Shown here in pieces: positions 51,735 to 59,490 of a stretch of 64,000 bases of DNA. The number at the start of each line of letters is the position of its first letter. Within the stretch, counting starts at the first letter, position 1. The DNA is from JAJDTR01 sp965220415. Lineage in GTDB: Bacteria; Poribacteria; WGA-4E; JAJDTR01. A program made the translations under genes and the position numbers. The notes below the pieces were generated by a model. It made no database searches, was not told where the DNA came from, and was given only the letters and a program-made list of their open reading frames with translations. The DNA is taken from contig OZ244829.1 in NCBI GenBank assembly GCA_965220415.1, positions 496,001 to 560,000 on the forward strand, read 5' to 3'.

Positions 51735-52844
51735 ATGGCCCCTAAAGATGAACTCAAGTCGATTTTGGATGCTCCAATATTTCTTGCACCAAATACGTTC
51801 CTACATTTCTACGGCGGCGGAAAACTACGAGCGGAATTCATGGGAGAGCCCGACCCTGAAGATGATTACCGATCCGAGGAGTGGATGTTTTCGACAAATC
51901 GGGCGACCACGCCGGGCCGCGATAATCCACCGGATAAGGGGTTTAGCCGCATCCAACTCGCTAGCGGTGAAACAGTGTTGCTCAAACACTTGTTGGAAGC
52001 GTTTCCCAACGAAACGCTGGGTGAGCGCCATGTCGATAAATTCGGTACGAATTTGGGAGTGCTCCTCAAAATCTTTGATGTCGGCGACAATTCTCACATC
52101 CCTATTCACTGGCACCCTGCTCCCGAATTCGCCCAAAAACACCTCAATTCCGCGTTCGGTAAAACCGAAGCGTGGATTATCATTGGGACAAGACCTGGAG
52201 CGAAAGCTTGGATTGGTTGCAAGGAATCCACTTCAATAGCGGAATTTGGAGAATTGATGCACGCGCAGGATATTGAAGCATTGCGTGATTTGATGCACCT
52301 TATAGAGCCAACGGTTGGCGAGGTCATTTACGTACCGCCCGGCGTAATCCACTCGCTCGGCAGCGGCTTGTGTGTTCTTGAACCGCAAGAACCTACCGAC
52401 TGGAGTATTCTGGCGGAATGGGAGGGATTTCCATATGAGAGTGAAGTCGGAACCTTAGGCTTGGGATGGGATTTGGCGCTTAAAGCGGCTGATTTCAGCA
52501 AGCTTGAGATGGACGAATTGAACGGCTACATCAAGCGAACACCCCTAATAATTCGCGATGAAGGCGGTAACCGTGAAGAAAGGCTGCTTCCGGACGAGGC
52601 GACGCCGTATTTCCAGGCATCACGTTTAGTTGTTGACTCGCGACTGAATATACCAGAGGGGAGAGGATTTCACTGTCTTGTAATCTTACAAGGTCGGGGA
52701 AAACTCAGTGGTGCGTTTGATGATATTCCGATTGAGCGTGGCAAATCGGTCTTTATTCCGGCTTGTCTGTCAGCGTACGACATTGTCAACACGACTGACA
52801 CCCCAATGGAGGTCGTTTGCTGCTATCCGCCAGCTGTGTCCTAA
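51735..52844 (+). CDS. Mannose-6-phosphate isomerase-like cupin enzyme (class I type)
   Basis: 369 residues. Opening PIFLAPNTFLHFYGGGKL, then IPIHWHPAPEFAQKHLNSAF, a metal-binding His-rich segment, and EVIYVPPGVIHSLGSGLCVL with the second cupin-type His. A beta domain with FHCLVILQGRGKLS follows near the C-terminus. The layout is that of ManA-type phosphomannose isomerases, but the substrate could be another sugar phosphate. The start has ATGAAGGAATATTCTATCT upstream. It converges with a transporter gene across a hairpin. Confidence 0.82.
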   Translation: MAPKDELKSILDAPIFLAPNTFLHFYGGGKLRAEFMGEPDPEDDYRSEEWMFSTNRATTPGRDNPPDKGFSRIQLASGETVLLKHLLEAFPNETLGERHVDKFGTNLGVLLKIFDVGDNSHIPIHWHPAPEFAQKHLNSAFGKTEAWIIIGTRPGAKAWIGCKESTSIAEFGELMHAQDIEALRDLMHLIEPTVGEVIYVPPGVIHSLGSGLCVLEPQEPTDWSILAEWEGFPYESEVGTLGLGWDLALKAADFSKLEMDELNGYIKRTPLIIRDEGGNREERLLPDEATPYFQASRLVVDSRLNIPEGRGFHCLVILQGRGKLSGAFDDIPIERGKSVFIPACLSAYDIVNTTDTPMEVVCCYPPAVS

Positions 52845-52861
52845 CGGACTGGTTGGTCCGT

Positions 52862-52885
52862 GAACCTGATCCGGGGATCGGGTTC
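52862..52885. terminator. Hairpin between convergent genes
   Basis: GAACCTGATCC / GGATCGGGTTC pair with one G-T wobble around a very short loop. It lies between the convergent isomerase and UMF1 genes. There is no U-tract, so termination is only a suggestion. Confidence 0.4.
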
Positions 52886-52896
52886 CTGTTCGTCGC

Positions 52897-54216
52897 TTAG
52901 AATGCCCCCATGAATTTAGCTTGCCGCGCTTTTTCTTCGTTCACGAAACTCAATAGAACCAAGCCCACGATAAAAAAGATCATCAGAGAGATGATGGAAA
53001 GCCTTGCGGTCCCGGTCACCTGTCGAATGACAGCGAATGCGAGAGGACCCCAAATCGCCGAAAATTTTGCAAACACAGAATAAAATCCGTAAAATTCCGC
53101 GCTAGCTTCCTCCGGTACCATGGAACCATACAGCGAGCGGCTCAATGCCTGTGAACCGCCTAGCACAACGCCGACGATGACGCCTAACACGAAAAATTCA
53201 GTGGCGGAATGCAGAAAATAAGCGTAGGTGACAACGCCGCTCCAAAGCACTAGCGATAGCATCACCGCCCGCTTCGTTCCAATTTTGTCCCCTAGCCAAC
53301 CGAACAAAGACGCGCCCGCCGCCGCGATAATCTGGATGACGAGCAACGTTACCATTAACACGGTCACGGATAGCTTTAACTCATCCCTTCCGTAGATTGA
53401 TGCCATGCTGATTACGGTCTGGATGCCATCGTTATAAACCATAAACGCAATCAAAAATAGCAGAAGATGCTTGAACTGCCGCACCTTTCTCGCCGTTTTG
53501 AGCGTGCGTTCCACCCCGATGGCGATGTACGCTAAGATTAAAGGTTTGGTTCGGTGCTTTTCCGGTATCTCCTCTCTAGCCACCCCCTCTTTCAGTAATT
53601 TCAGAGTGAAGAGTGTAAATCCGCCCCACCACAGCCCTGCCATTGCTATCCCGATGCGAGCCGCGAGCGCCTGTTCGATTCCGATTACCTTGTAACCTGC
53701 TACCAAGCCGAGAGCAATTGCGAACTGCAGTCCCCCGCCTACGTATCCGAAAGAGAATCCCTTCGCCGAAACCCTGTCAAGCTTGTCCTCGGAGGCAATC
53801 TGAGGTAGAAATGCGTCATAGAAGACATTTGCGCTCACAAAACCAACTTGGGTGATGATGAAGATGATTACCGTTTTCCACACATCTCCGGACTGGCAGA
53901 AGTACAGCAGTATGGTAAACAGACTGCCTGTATAGGCAAAGGATAGGAGGAATTTCTTTTTCGCCGAAGAAAAATCGGAAATGGCGCCGAGTACGGGCGC
54001 AAACAGAAATGAGAGAAACGCGGCAAAGCCAATCATATACCCCCAAAGAGAGGTGGCGTTGACTATGCTTTTCCCGATTTGAACACCTTCTGCCCCTACG
54101 ACTGCATCCGCGAAGTAGGGTGATAAGAGACCTGCGACTACGGTGGTGGTGTAGGCAGAGTTTGCCCAGTCGTACATGCACCAACCGAAGATGGTCCGCT
54201 TATCATTCTTTGTCAT
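52897..54216 (-). CDS. UMF1/Atg22-type MFS transporter
   Basis: 439 residues, about 12 membrane helices. The N-terminus TIFGWCMYDWANSAYTTTVV is the hallmark of the UMF1 (vacuole-effluxer Atg22-like) family. Cytoplasmic loops are basic (REEIPEKHRTKPLI). The substrate is not known; fungal Atg22 exports amino acids. It lies directly downstream of the NIL-domain gene and the cysteine operon on the same strand, which raises the possibility that it moves sulfur amino acids; that is inference from position only. Confidence 0.87.
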   Translation of the reverse strand: MTKNDKRTIFGWCMYDWANSAYTTTVVAGLLSPYFADAVVGAEGVQIGKSIVNATSLWGYMIGFAAFLSFLFAPVLGAISDFSSAKKKFLLSFAYTGSLFTILLYFCQSGDVWKTVIIFIITQVGFVSANVFYDAFLPQIASEDKLDRVSAKGFSFGYVGGGLQFAIALGLVAGYKVIGIEQALAARIGIAMAGLWWGGFTLFTLKLLKEGVAREEIPEKHRTKPLILAYIAIGVERTLKTARKVRQFKHLLLFLIAFMVYNDGIQTVISMASIYGRDELKLSVTVLMVTLLVIQIIAAAGASLFGWLGDKIGTKRAVMLSLVLWSGVVTYAYFLHSATEFFVLGVIVGVVLGGSQALSRSLYGSMVPEEASAEFYGFYSVFAKFSAIWGPLAFAVIRQVTGTARLSIISLMIFFIVGLVLLSFVNEEKARQAKFMGAF

Positions 54217-54257
54217 TGTCTCGGACTATCACGGGTAACCATACCTCGCCAGCGACG

Positions 54258-54497
54258 CTACTGAACCACATCCCCCTCAACGGGTTCAACGTCAACTTTG
54301 ATATTCCTGAGATGATCTACCGCCCGTTCAAGCTCATCGGCTTCGCCCGTGATTTCCAGTACAACCCATCCGGCGTCGGCTGTGACGTTGGCTCGCCGGA
54401 TGTTTGTTACTACGTTATACTGCTTCCCGATGTTATAAATTACAGGTTCGGTAATCTGACTTGGTGGGAAACTCAATCGTACTCTTAGGAAAGCCAT
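54258..54497 (-). CDS. NIL-domain protein
   Basis: 79 residues, the whole protein being one NIL (ferredoxin-like) domain: LRVRLSFPPSQITEPVIYNI, GKQYNVVTNIRRANVT, and GWVVLEITGEADELERAVDH. NIL domains bind methionine-like ligands in MetN transporters and also occur alone near sulfur-metabolism genes. The gene is 41 bases from the UMF1 transporter gene and close behind the CysO/Mec genes, so a role in sensing or handling sulfur amino acids or sulfide is plausible. Confidence 0.9.
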   Translation of the reverse strand: MAFLRVRLSFPPSQITEPVIYNIGKQYNVVTNIRRANVTADAGWVVLEITGEADELERAVDHLRNIKVDVEPVEGDVVQ

Positions 54498-54686
54498 GTC
54501 TAGTGCCTCTTAAAGGAAGTTAATGGGGCAGTTAAACTCACGTTGGAGAAAGGAAAACCAATGGCTAATGCGTAGAAACGCAGATTGGAGAAGAGATGTG
54601 GTAAGAAGGAACAAAAGCGTCGGGAGCAACATGGAATACGTGATTCCGTCGTTGAGAACGGTATTCTAGAGATATTGCTCAACCTT

Positions 54687-55157
54687 TTACATACTGCCCG
54701 CTTCGCTAATCGGAACTTCGACAAAATCCTCCGCGCTGTCATCCCAAGAAAACGCTCTCGCGACGTTTATTTGTCCATCATAGAGCGAGATGACGACATA
54801 CGTAGTGTCAGGATAGTTCGGTATCCCCCACGGCTCTGTCGCGTCGGTTTTATCTTTATCGGAAAAATAAGCGTCTTCATCTGGGTGTGAATGGTAGAAC
54901 GCCTTAATCCGTCTGTCTTCGGTGTCAACTTCCCTATGTATCTTAATAAGATCGTCTGGATCCATCAAGTAAGCGGTGCGGGCATCGCGTGGGTATGTCT
55001 CGGGGTCTTCGACATGGCGTTCATTTTGAACATTCCTGCAGCGTCTGACAAACTCCCAAACTCCATCTGCCAGAATCGCACCGCAACACTCATTGGGAAA
55101 TTCCTCCATTGCATGAGTGTAGATTTGACTTGTGGTGTCGCGCTGCAACTCTAGCAC
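54687..55157 (-). CDS. M67-family JAMM metalloprotease (Mec type)
   Basis: 156 residues. JAMM motif: the upstream Glu in FPNECCGAIL, then KAFYHSHPDEDAYFSDKDK, i.e. His-x-His-Pro-x6-Ser-x2-Asp, which binds the catalytic zinc. In actinobacteria the similar protease Mec+ releases cysteine from the sulfur-carrier CysO. Here the CysO-like gene is adjacent (108 bases upstream on this strand). The start is a GTG at 55157 with GAGGTCTTGAT before it. Confidence 0.92.
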   Translation of the reverse strand: MLELQRDTTSQIYTHAMEEFPNECCGAILADGVWEFVRRCRNVQNERHVEDPETYPRDARTAYLMDPDDLIKIHREVDTEDRRIKAFYHSHPDEDAYFSDKDKTDATEPWGIPNYPDTTYVVISLYDGQINVARAFSWDDSAEDFVEVPISEAGSM

Positions 55158-55264
55158 ATCAAGACCTCACAATGAACACAACCCGATTAGGCACGCCGGG
55201 ACTTAACAAGCGTGCCTCCATCTTAGAGAGCCAATCTCTTCCGCCTCGGATAACGTGATACTTA

Positions 55265-55543
55265 CTAGCGTCCGCCCGCAATAGCGGGGATTATTGAGAC
55301 TTCGTCACCATCGTTGACCGCCGTTGTCTTTCCATCCAAAAATCGAATATCTTCATCGTTGAGATAAATGTTGACGAAACGGCGGATGTTTCCGGCTTCG
55401 TCGCAAATTCGTTCTTTAATCCCCGCGTAGTTGGCTTCGAGATTTTCAATAACGCTCTCAATGTTTGAGCCGTCAGTCTCTACTTCAGCCTTATCGTTCG
55501 TAAGTTTCCTAAGTGGCGTTGGAATGCGTACTGTAACAGCCAT
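55265..55543 (-). CDS. MoaD/ThiS-family sulfur-carrier protein (CysO-like)
   Basis: 92 residues, beta-grasp fold: VTVRIPTPLRKLTNDKAEVE, SVIENLEANYAGIKERICDE, VNIYLNDEDIRFLDGKTTAV, and the C-terminus SIIPAIAGGR. The di-Gly end is followed by one Arg, so the carrier would need trimming before thiocarboxylation; the adjacent JAMM protease could do this. The ATG at 55543 has GGAAGGGATTTTACTTC before it; a longer upstream start is unlikely. It is placed after the APS-reductase gene in the operon. Confidence 0.92.
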   Translation of the reverse strand: MAVTVRIPTPLRKLTNDKAEVETDGSNIESVIENLEANYAGIKERICDEAGNIRRFVNIYLNDEDIRFLDGKTTAVNDGDEVSIIPAIAGGR

Positions 55544-55575
55544 GAAGTAAAATCCCTTCCTTGTTAGTTGATTTG

Positions 55576-56337
55576 TTATATCGCAAAGTGTAAACCACAT
55601 TCTTTGTTGTTTTCGGACGCCGCCGCGTTTTGCCAGCGCCATCGCCCAGCTCTCTTAGGTTCACCCGGCAGTATCCGCGTTGTACAGATAACACAACCGA
55701 GCGATTCAAAATATGCCCCATGCTTGTCCGGTTTGAGTAGCGGATTCACCGGTACGTCGTGTTGACTTATAAACTGCCACACCTGTTCCTCTGTCCAGTG
55801 TGCTAATGGGTTAACTTTCAGTACGGAGCGGCCGCCGTGATTAACAAGCTCCGATTTTGGTGTGAGCCCTCTATGTTCAGACTGATCTCGGCGTAGCCCG
55901 GAGAACCAGACATCAAGGCTATCCAGCAGCCTTTGCATCGGTCTGACCTTTCTTATCTCGCAACAGTAGTTCTGCTTATCTTTACCGTCAAAAAACAGGT
56001 GCTCGCCATGTTTTGACACCATCTGATCGACTTCCTCTGGATCTGGTTTGATTCGTTCGATATGGATGTCATAACGCGCCTCCACTTGTTCAAAGAAGTC
56101 GTATGTCTCGGAAAACAAGCGCAAGGTATCAAGCGTGCAAACACGGAAGGGGAGATTGTTTTCATGCGCTAGATGAATCAACACCATACCGGTCAGTTGC
56201 CCGCTCGTCACAATTGCGGCGCGCTCTTCAAAACGCTTGAACAGATTAAATAGAATCTCCTTGGGGTCTTCAATCGAATTGATCTGATAACAGAGATCCT
56301 CAGTGATGGATGTTCGTGGATGAATGAGTTCGGTCAC
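55576..56337 (-). CDS. cysH: Adenylyl-sulfate (APS) reductase, assimilatory
   Basis: 253 residues. Reduces APS (or PAPS) to sulfite using thioredoxin. Two Cys pairs for a 4Fe-4S cluster (NYCCEIRKV and LGCVICTTRILPGE) mark the APS-reductase type, and the catalytic Cys is in the C-terminal NKECGLHF. The nucleotide-binding part is AAIVTSGQLTGMVLIHLAH and TLDTLRLFSETYDFF. The start appears to be GTG at 56337 with a weak leader. It lies between cysteine synthase and the carrier gene. Confidence 0.92.
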   Translation of the reverse strand: MTELIHPRTSITEDLCYQINSIEDPKEILFNLFKRFEERAAIVTSGQLTGMVLIHLAHENNLPFRVCTLDTLRLFSETYDFFEQVEARYDIHIERIKPDPEEVDQMVSKHGEHLFFDGKDKQNYCCEIRKVRPMQRLLDSLDVWFSGLRRDQSEHRGLTPKSELVNHGGRSVLKVNPLAHWTEEQVWQFISQHDVPVNPLLKPDKHGAYFESLGCVICTTRILPGEPKRAGRWRWQNAAASENNKECGLHFAI

Positions 56338-56437
56338 CGAAAAAATCCGCCCTTCTTTTTGCAGATTGGGTTAAGTCCTTGAAAGTCTGACAGCCTCGCA
56401 TGCAAGAAAGTTAGTTCCTGTTTTTGAGAGCGAGCGC

Positions 56438-57388
56438 TCATGGTAATAAACTCATAATATCGGTTTTGGGTTCAAAATATTGACTTAAGCTAAAATACCG
56501 CTCACCTGTATCGGGTAATATGGTGACGACTGTTTTTTCTTCGCCGAGGTCTTTGGCAATTCTCAGTGCGGCATGAACGTTCGCTCCGGACGACATCCCT
56601 ACGAGCAACCCCTCGGATTTGGAAATGTGCTTCATCATCCGATATGCCTCTTCATCTGGGACGGTTAGCACTTGATCGATAATGTCTACGTTCAGAATCT
56701 CCGGAATTATCCCTGCACCGATGCCGTCAATCCGCGTTGGACCTGGCTCTCCCCCCGAGATGACCGGTGATACGTCCGGTTCGACCGCAACCACTTGCAC
56801 ATCGGGATAGTGCGATTTGAGGACTTCGCCAACGCCGGTCAATGTGCCGCCTGTACCCACACCCGTAACGAAAAAGTCTACCGGACGGTCCAACGTCTCT
56901 ATTATCTCGCGCGCCGTAGTTTTTCGATGGATTTCCGGGTTTGCCGGATTCTTGAACTGATTGGGCATGAAATGACGTGGGTTCTGCCGTACAATTTCCT
57001 CTGCTTCCCAAATGGCACCAGCCATTCCTGCATTCTCGGGAGTCAAGATTATCTTGGCACCGAAAGCGGACAGGAGCGTATATTTTTCTTGGCTCACGTT
57101 CTCCGGCATAGTCAAAACCACAGGATACCCGCTTGCAATGCCGACAGCCGAAATTCCAAGCCCCGTATTCCCTGCCGTCGGCTCGACGATTGTATAACCC
57201 AATTTCAGTATCCCGCGTTCCTCAGCATCAGCGATCATTGCATGCGCAATTCGGTCCTTGATGCTGCCGCCTGGGTTGTAGGACTCCAGTTTCGCCACAA
57301 TCGTGGCGTCATCCTTTCCGCGCAGACGGCTGAGATGAACCAATGGGGTATTACCAATCAAGTCAATGAGGTTGTTAGCAAGTTTCAT
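56438..57388 (-). CDS. cysK: Cysteine synthase (CysK/CysM type)
   Basis: PLP enzyme, 316 residues. PLP Lys in GGSIKDRIAHAMI, substrate loop VEPTAGNTGLGISAVG (TAGNTG instead of the common TSGNTG), phosphate-binding GVGTGGTLTGVGE, and the C-terminal LLVGMSSGANVHAAL. Because the neighbours are a CysO-like carrier and a JAMM protease, this may be a CysM that takes sulfur from the carrier's thiocarboxylate and uses O-phosphoserine. The sequence alone does not show acceptor choice. It is 6 bases after the Rrf2 gene, so co-transcribed. Confidence 0.9.
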   Translation of the reverse strand: MKLANNLIDLIGNTPLVHLSRLRGKDDATIVAKLESYNPGGSIKDRIAHAMIADAEERGILKLGYTIVEPTAGNTGLGISAVGIASGYPVVLTMPENVSQEKYTLLSAFGAKIILTPENAGMAGAIWEAEEIVRQNPRHFMPNQFKNPANPEIHRKTTAREIIETLDRPVDFFVTGVGTGGTLTGVGEVLKSHYPDVQVVAVEPDVSPVISGGEPGPTRIDGIGAGIIPEILNVDIIDQVLTVPDEEAYRMMKHISKSEGLLVGMSSGANVHAALRIAKDLGEEKTVVTILPDTGERYFSLSQYFEPKTDIMSLLP

Positions 57389-57394
57389 TTCGAC

Positions 57395-57850
57395 TCAGAT
57401 TGAATAGGGAATTGAATGCGCAGGTTGAGCAAGCTGCTTGAATTTTCGGGCTTGACAACACAGTTCTTGTAAGGTCTTTGAATTCAAGACGTTACTAATT
57501 CCACTCTCGATTTCAAGCAACAAGGTTTCCATGCACCGATTGGTGGCATCGCATTGTGAGGAGGCGTCAAAACTCTCCGAAAAATTTACGGGCCCCTCGA
57601 CCACTTCAAAAATGTCGCCTATGCGAATCTCATTAGGTGGTAATCCAAGGCTATATCCGCCATCGGGCCCGCGCCGACTCGTAGTCAAGCCTGACTGCTT
57701 GAGTTGAAGGAGTAGTTTTTCAAGGAACGGTCGTGAAATGCCATGTTTCTCCGAAAGCTCCGCCACCGAGACGAACTGCTGAGGATATTGCAGTGCTAAC
57801 TCTAGCATCGCCAAGACTGCATATTTTAGCCGAGCGGATAGACGCATCAT
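57395..57850 (-). CDS. Rrf2-family transcriptional regulator
   Basis: 151 residues. The winged helix-turn-helix begins RLSARLKYAVLAMLELAL; recognition region VSVAELSEKHGISRPFLEKL and wing RRGPDGGYSLGLPP. Cys residues lie in SSQCDATNRCMETLL and LQELCCQARK. The spacing differs from the three-Cys Fe-S site of IscR, so the ligand could be an Fe-S cluster or, as with CymR, a protein partner. It is the first gene of the cysteine operon and sits right behind a palindromic operator, so it probably represses itself and the operon. Confidence 0.9.
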   Translation of the reverse strand: MMRLSARLKYAVLAMLELALQYPQQFVSVAELSEKHGISRPFLEKLLLQLKQSGLTTSRRGPDGGYSLGLPPNEIRIGDIFEVVEGPVNFSESFDASSQCDATNRCMETLLLEIESGISNVLNSKTLQELCCQARKFKQLAQPAHSIPYSI

Positions 57851-57864
57851 TACCCCTTCCCTGA

Positions 57865-57889
57865 AATTATGACTAATCTAGTCATAATT
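57865..57889 (-). promoter_or_regulatory. Rrf2/IscR-type operator
   Basis: Perfect palindrome of 11 bp arms with a 3-base centre: AATTATGACTA-ATC-TAGTCATAATT. The GACTA-N3-TAGTC centre is that of the IscR type 1 site. It directly follows the -10 element, overlapping the expected transcription start. Confidence 0.8.
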
Positions 57890-57890
57890 A

Positions 57891-57919
57891 ATTATAATAT
57901 ATATAACCTAGAGAGTCAA
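57891..57919 (-). promoter_or_regulatory. Promoter of the cysteine operon
   Basis: On the minus strand TTGACT (57919-57914), a 17-base spacer and TATAAT (57896-57891). Confidence 0.8.
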
Positions 57920-58227
57920 ACTTATTTTGGCGTTGCATGAACTACTCTAGGACTCAGGAAGTCCGGTTTGTAGTAGCGCGATTTATCGCGCGTCTTCTGT
58001 CGAAGATCGACCGACCGAATAGCGAGTGCGATAGAACTCCCATAGAAATCTCAACACCGGTGCAAATCACGAGCCGATGGACAATTATGAACTGCATCTG
58101 TAGGGTGGGCACTGCCCACCGTTTCTCGTAGAGTGCAACAGATATCGTGGCTCGACGGTGATCTCCTGTTGTGGCCAAGGTGCGCGCCTAAAGACTAGAA
58201 GAAAAAACTCGGTTCTCTAATTGCCTG
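57920..58227. other. Intergenic region with repeats
   Basis: No gene. Contains the palindrome GCGCGATTTATCGCGC (57976-57991), a family-1 repeat (58005-58050) and GTAGGGTGGGCACTGCCCACC (58100-58120). Confidence 0.6.
58005..58050 (+). repeat. GATC-type dispersed repeat (family 1)
   Basis: GATCGACCGACCGAATAGCG, AGTGCGATAGAACTCCC, then a short second ATAGAAATCTC. Confidence 0.75.
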
Positions 58228-59454
58228 TCACGCCTCTTGGTAAAAACAAACCTGACCGGCTACAACGGTCATAATATTCCGCCCCGATTCATCTAAAACC
58301 TGTTCAATCACGGACCGTCCGTCATTTGGTATGGCTACCCCAATCACATCCGCGAACCAGCCCTTCTCCAATTTCCCGACACGGTTCAGTGATAACGCCC
58401 TTGCGCCGTTGACAGTCACAAGGTCGATAATTGTCTCCGGTGACAGGTCATCCCGCGTATTCGCGAGGTACTTCAATTCGTCGAGCATACTAAGTGACCA
58501 GTTGCTGGCTAAACTGTCTGTCCCGATTGCGACGTTGACACCGGCTTTGATGAGGCGGGAAATAGGGTGAGAAGTGTGCTGGAAGTAGTGGTGTGCGCGG
58601 GGACAGAATGTAACCGATGCGTTACTCGCGGCAAGGGTCTCAATGTCGGTGTCGGTGAGGTAATTGCAATGTGCCAATAGTGGACGATACTCCAATATGC
58701 CAATGTCCTTCAGATGCTGAACAGGAGAGCATCCGGGAGGAGTCCACTCTTTCATGGAAATCCCAAACTCCTTCAACAGATCGGCAAACGTCCCTGTGCC
58801 GGATGCCAGGAACTCGATTTCATCTTTCGTCTCCGACAGATGGGTGCATAACGGCAAGCCACGAGATTGAGCTAGTCCAAGGCAATAGCCATAGAGCGTC
58901 GCAGAAGTTGAGTATAAGGCATGCGGAGAAACGGCAGGCAGAAACAATGCGTTCGCCTGGGGCGACGATTCAAGAAACTCGTTAATGCGGTCAACGCCAA
59001 TCTGTGTTCGCTCGGGTGAAAATCCTGTCGTCTCAAAGAACACAACGGAGCGAACTGGCGAATTTTTGTGGGTGTGAGCCGACTTTCCGAATCCGTGAAT
59101 GTCGCCAACGGTCGTAGCGCCTCCTGCCAAACTCATTTCAATCCCATCTTTTACGGCGGAATCCACCCATTCCGAATCGGACTTATGATTCCGGATGAGT
59201 TGCGAAAGCCAATCTGTAAATCGTGAAGTCCGTTGAATCAGGTTTTGATGGTGTGTTAACTCCAGGTGCGTGTGTGCGTTCACCAACCCCGGCATGATAG
59301 CCGCCTCACCCAGATCACGCACTTCGGAGTCATTTGCTCTTCTGACCGCTGCATACGTGCCGATGTCCACAATCCGTGAATCATGGATGGCAATCGCGCC
59401 GTTTTCGATGACGCGGCGGCTATTTGGCAAGAGGTATTTTGCGCGTAAGATCAA
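58228..59454 (-). CDS. Metal-dependent amidohydrolase (chlorohydrolase/deaminase class)
   Basis: 408 residues. Metal ligands visible: NAHTHLEL (HxH), LCTHLSETKDE (His), LLAHCNYL (His) and GTDSLASN (Asp). The layout is that of the TRZ/ATZ, methylthioadenosine/aminofutalosine deaminase subclass. The substrate is not evident; aminodeoxyfutalosine deaminase of menaquinone synthesis is one option. The start is TTG at 59454. It is transcribed 36 bases after the sigma-54-like gene. Confidence 0.87.
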   Translation of the reverse strand: MILRAKYLLPNSRRVIENGAIAIHDSRIVDIGTYAAVRRANDSEVRDLGEAAIMPGLVNAHTHLELTHHQNLIQRTSRFTDWLSQLIRNHKSDSEWVDSAVKDGIEMSLAGGATTVGDIHGFGKSAHTHKNSPVRSVVFFETTGFSPERTQIGVDRINEFLESSPQANALFLPAVSPHALYSTSATLYGYCLGLAQSRGLPLCTHLSETKDEIEFLASGTGTFADLLKEFGISMKEWTPPGCSPVQHLKDIGILEYRPLLAHCNYLTDTDIETLAASNASVTFCPRAHHYFQHTSHPISRLIKAGVNVAIGTDSLASNWSLSMLDELKYLANTRDDLSPETIIDLVTVNGARALSLNRVGKLEKGWFADVIGVAIPNDGRSVIEQVLDESGRNIMTVVAGQVCFYQEA

Positions 59455-59490
59455 CGTTGGTAAGACGTGTGAAATGCAGGATGGAATGTG

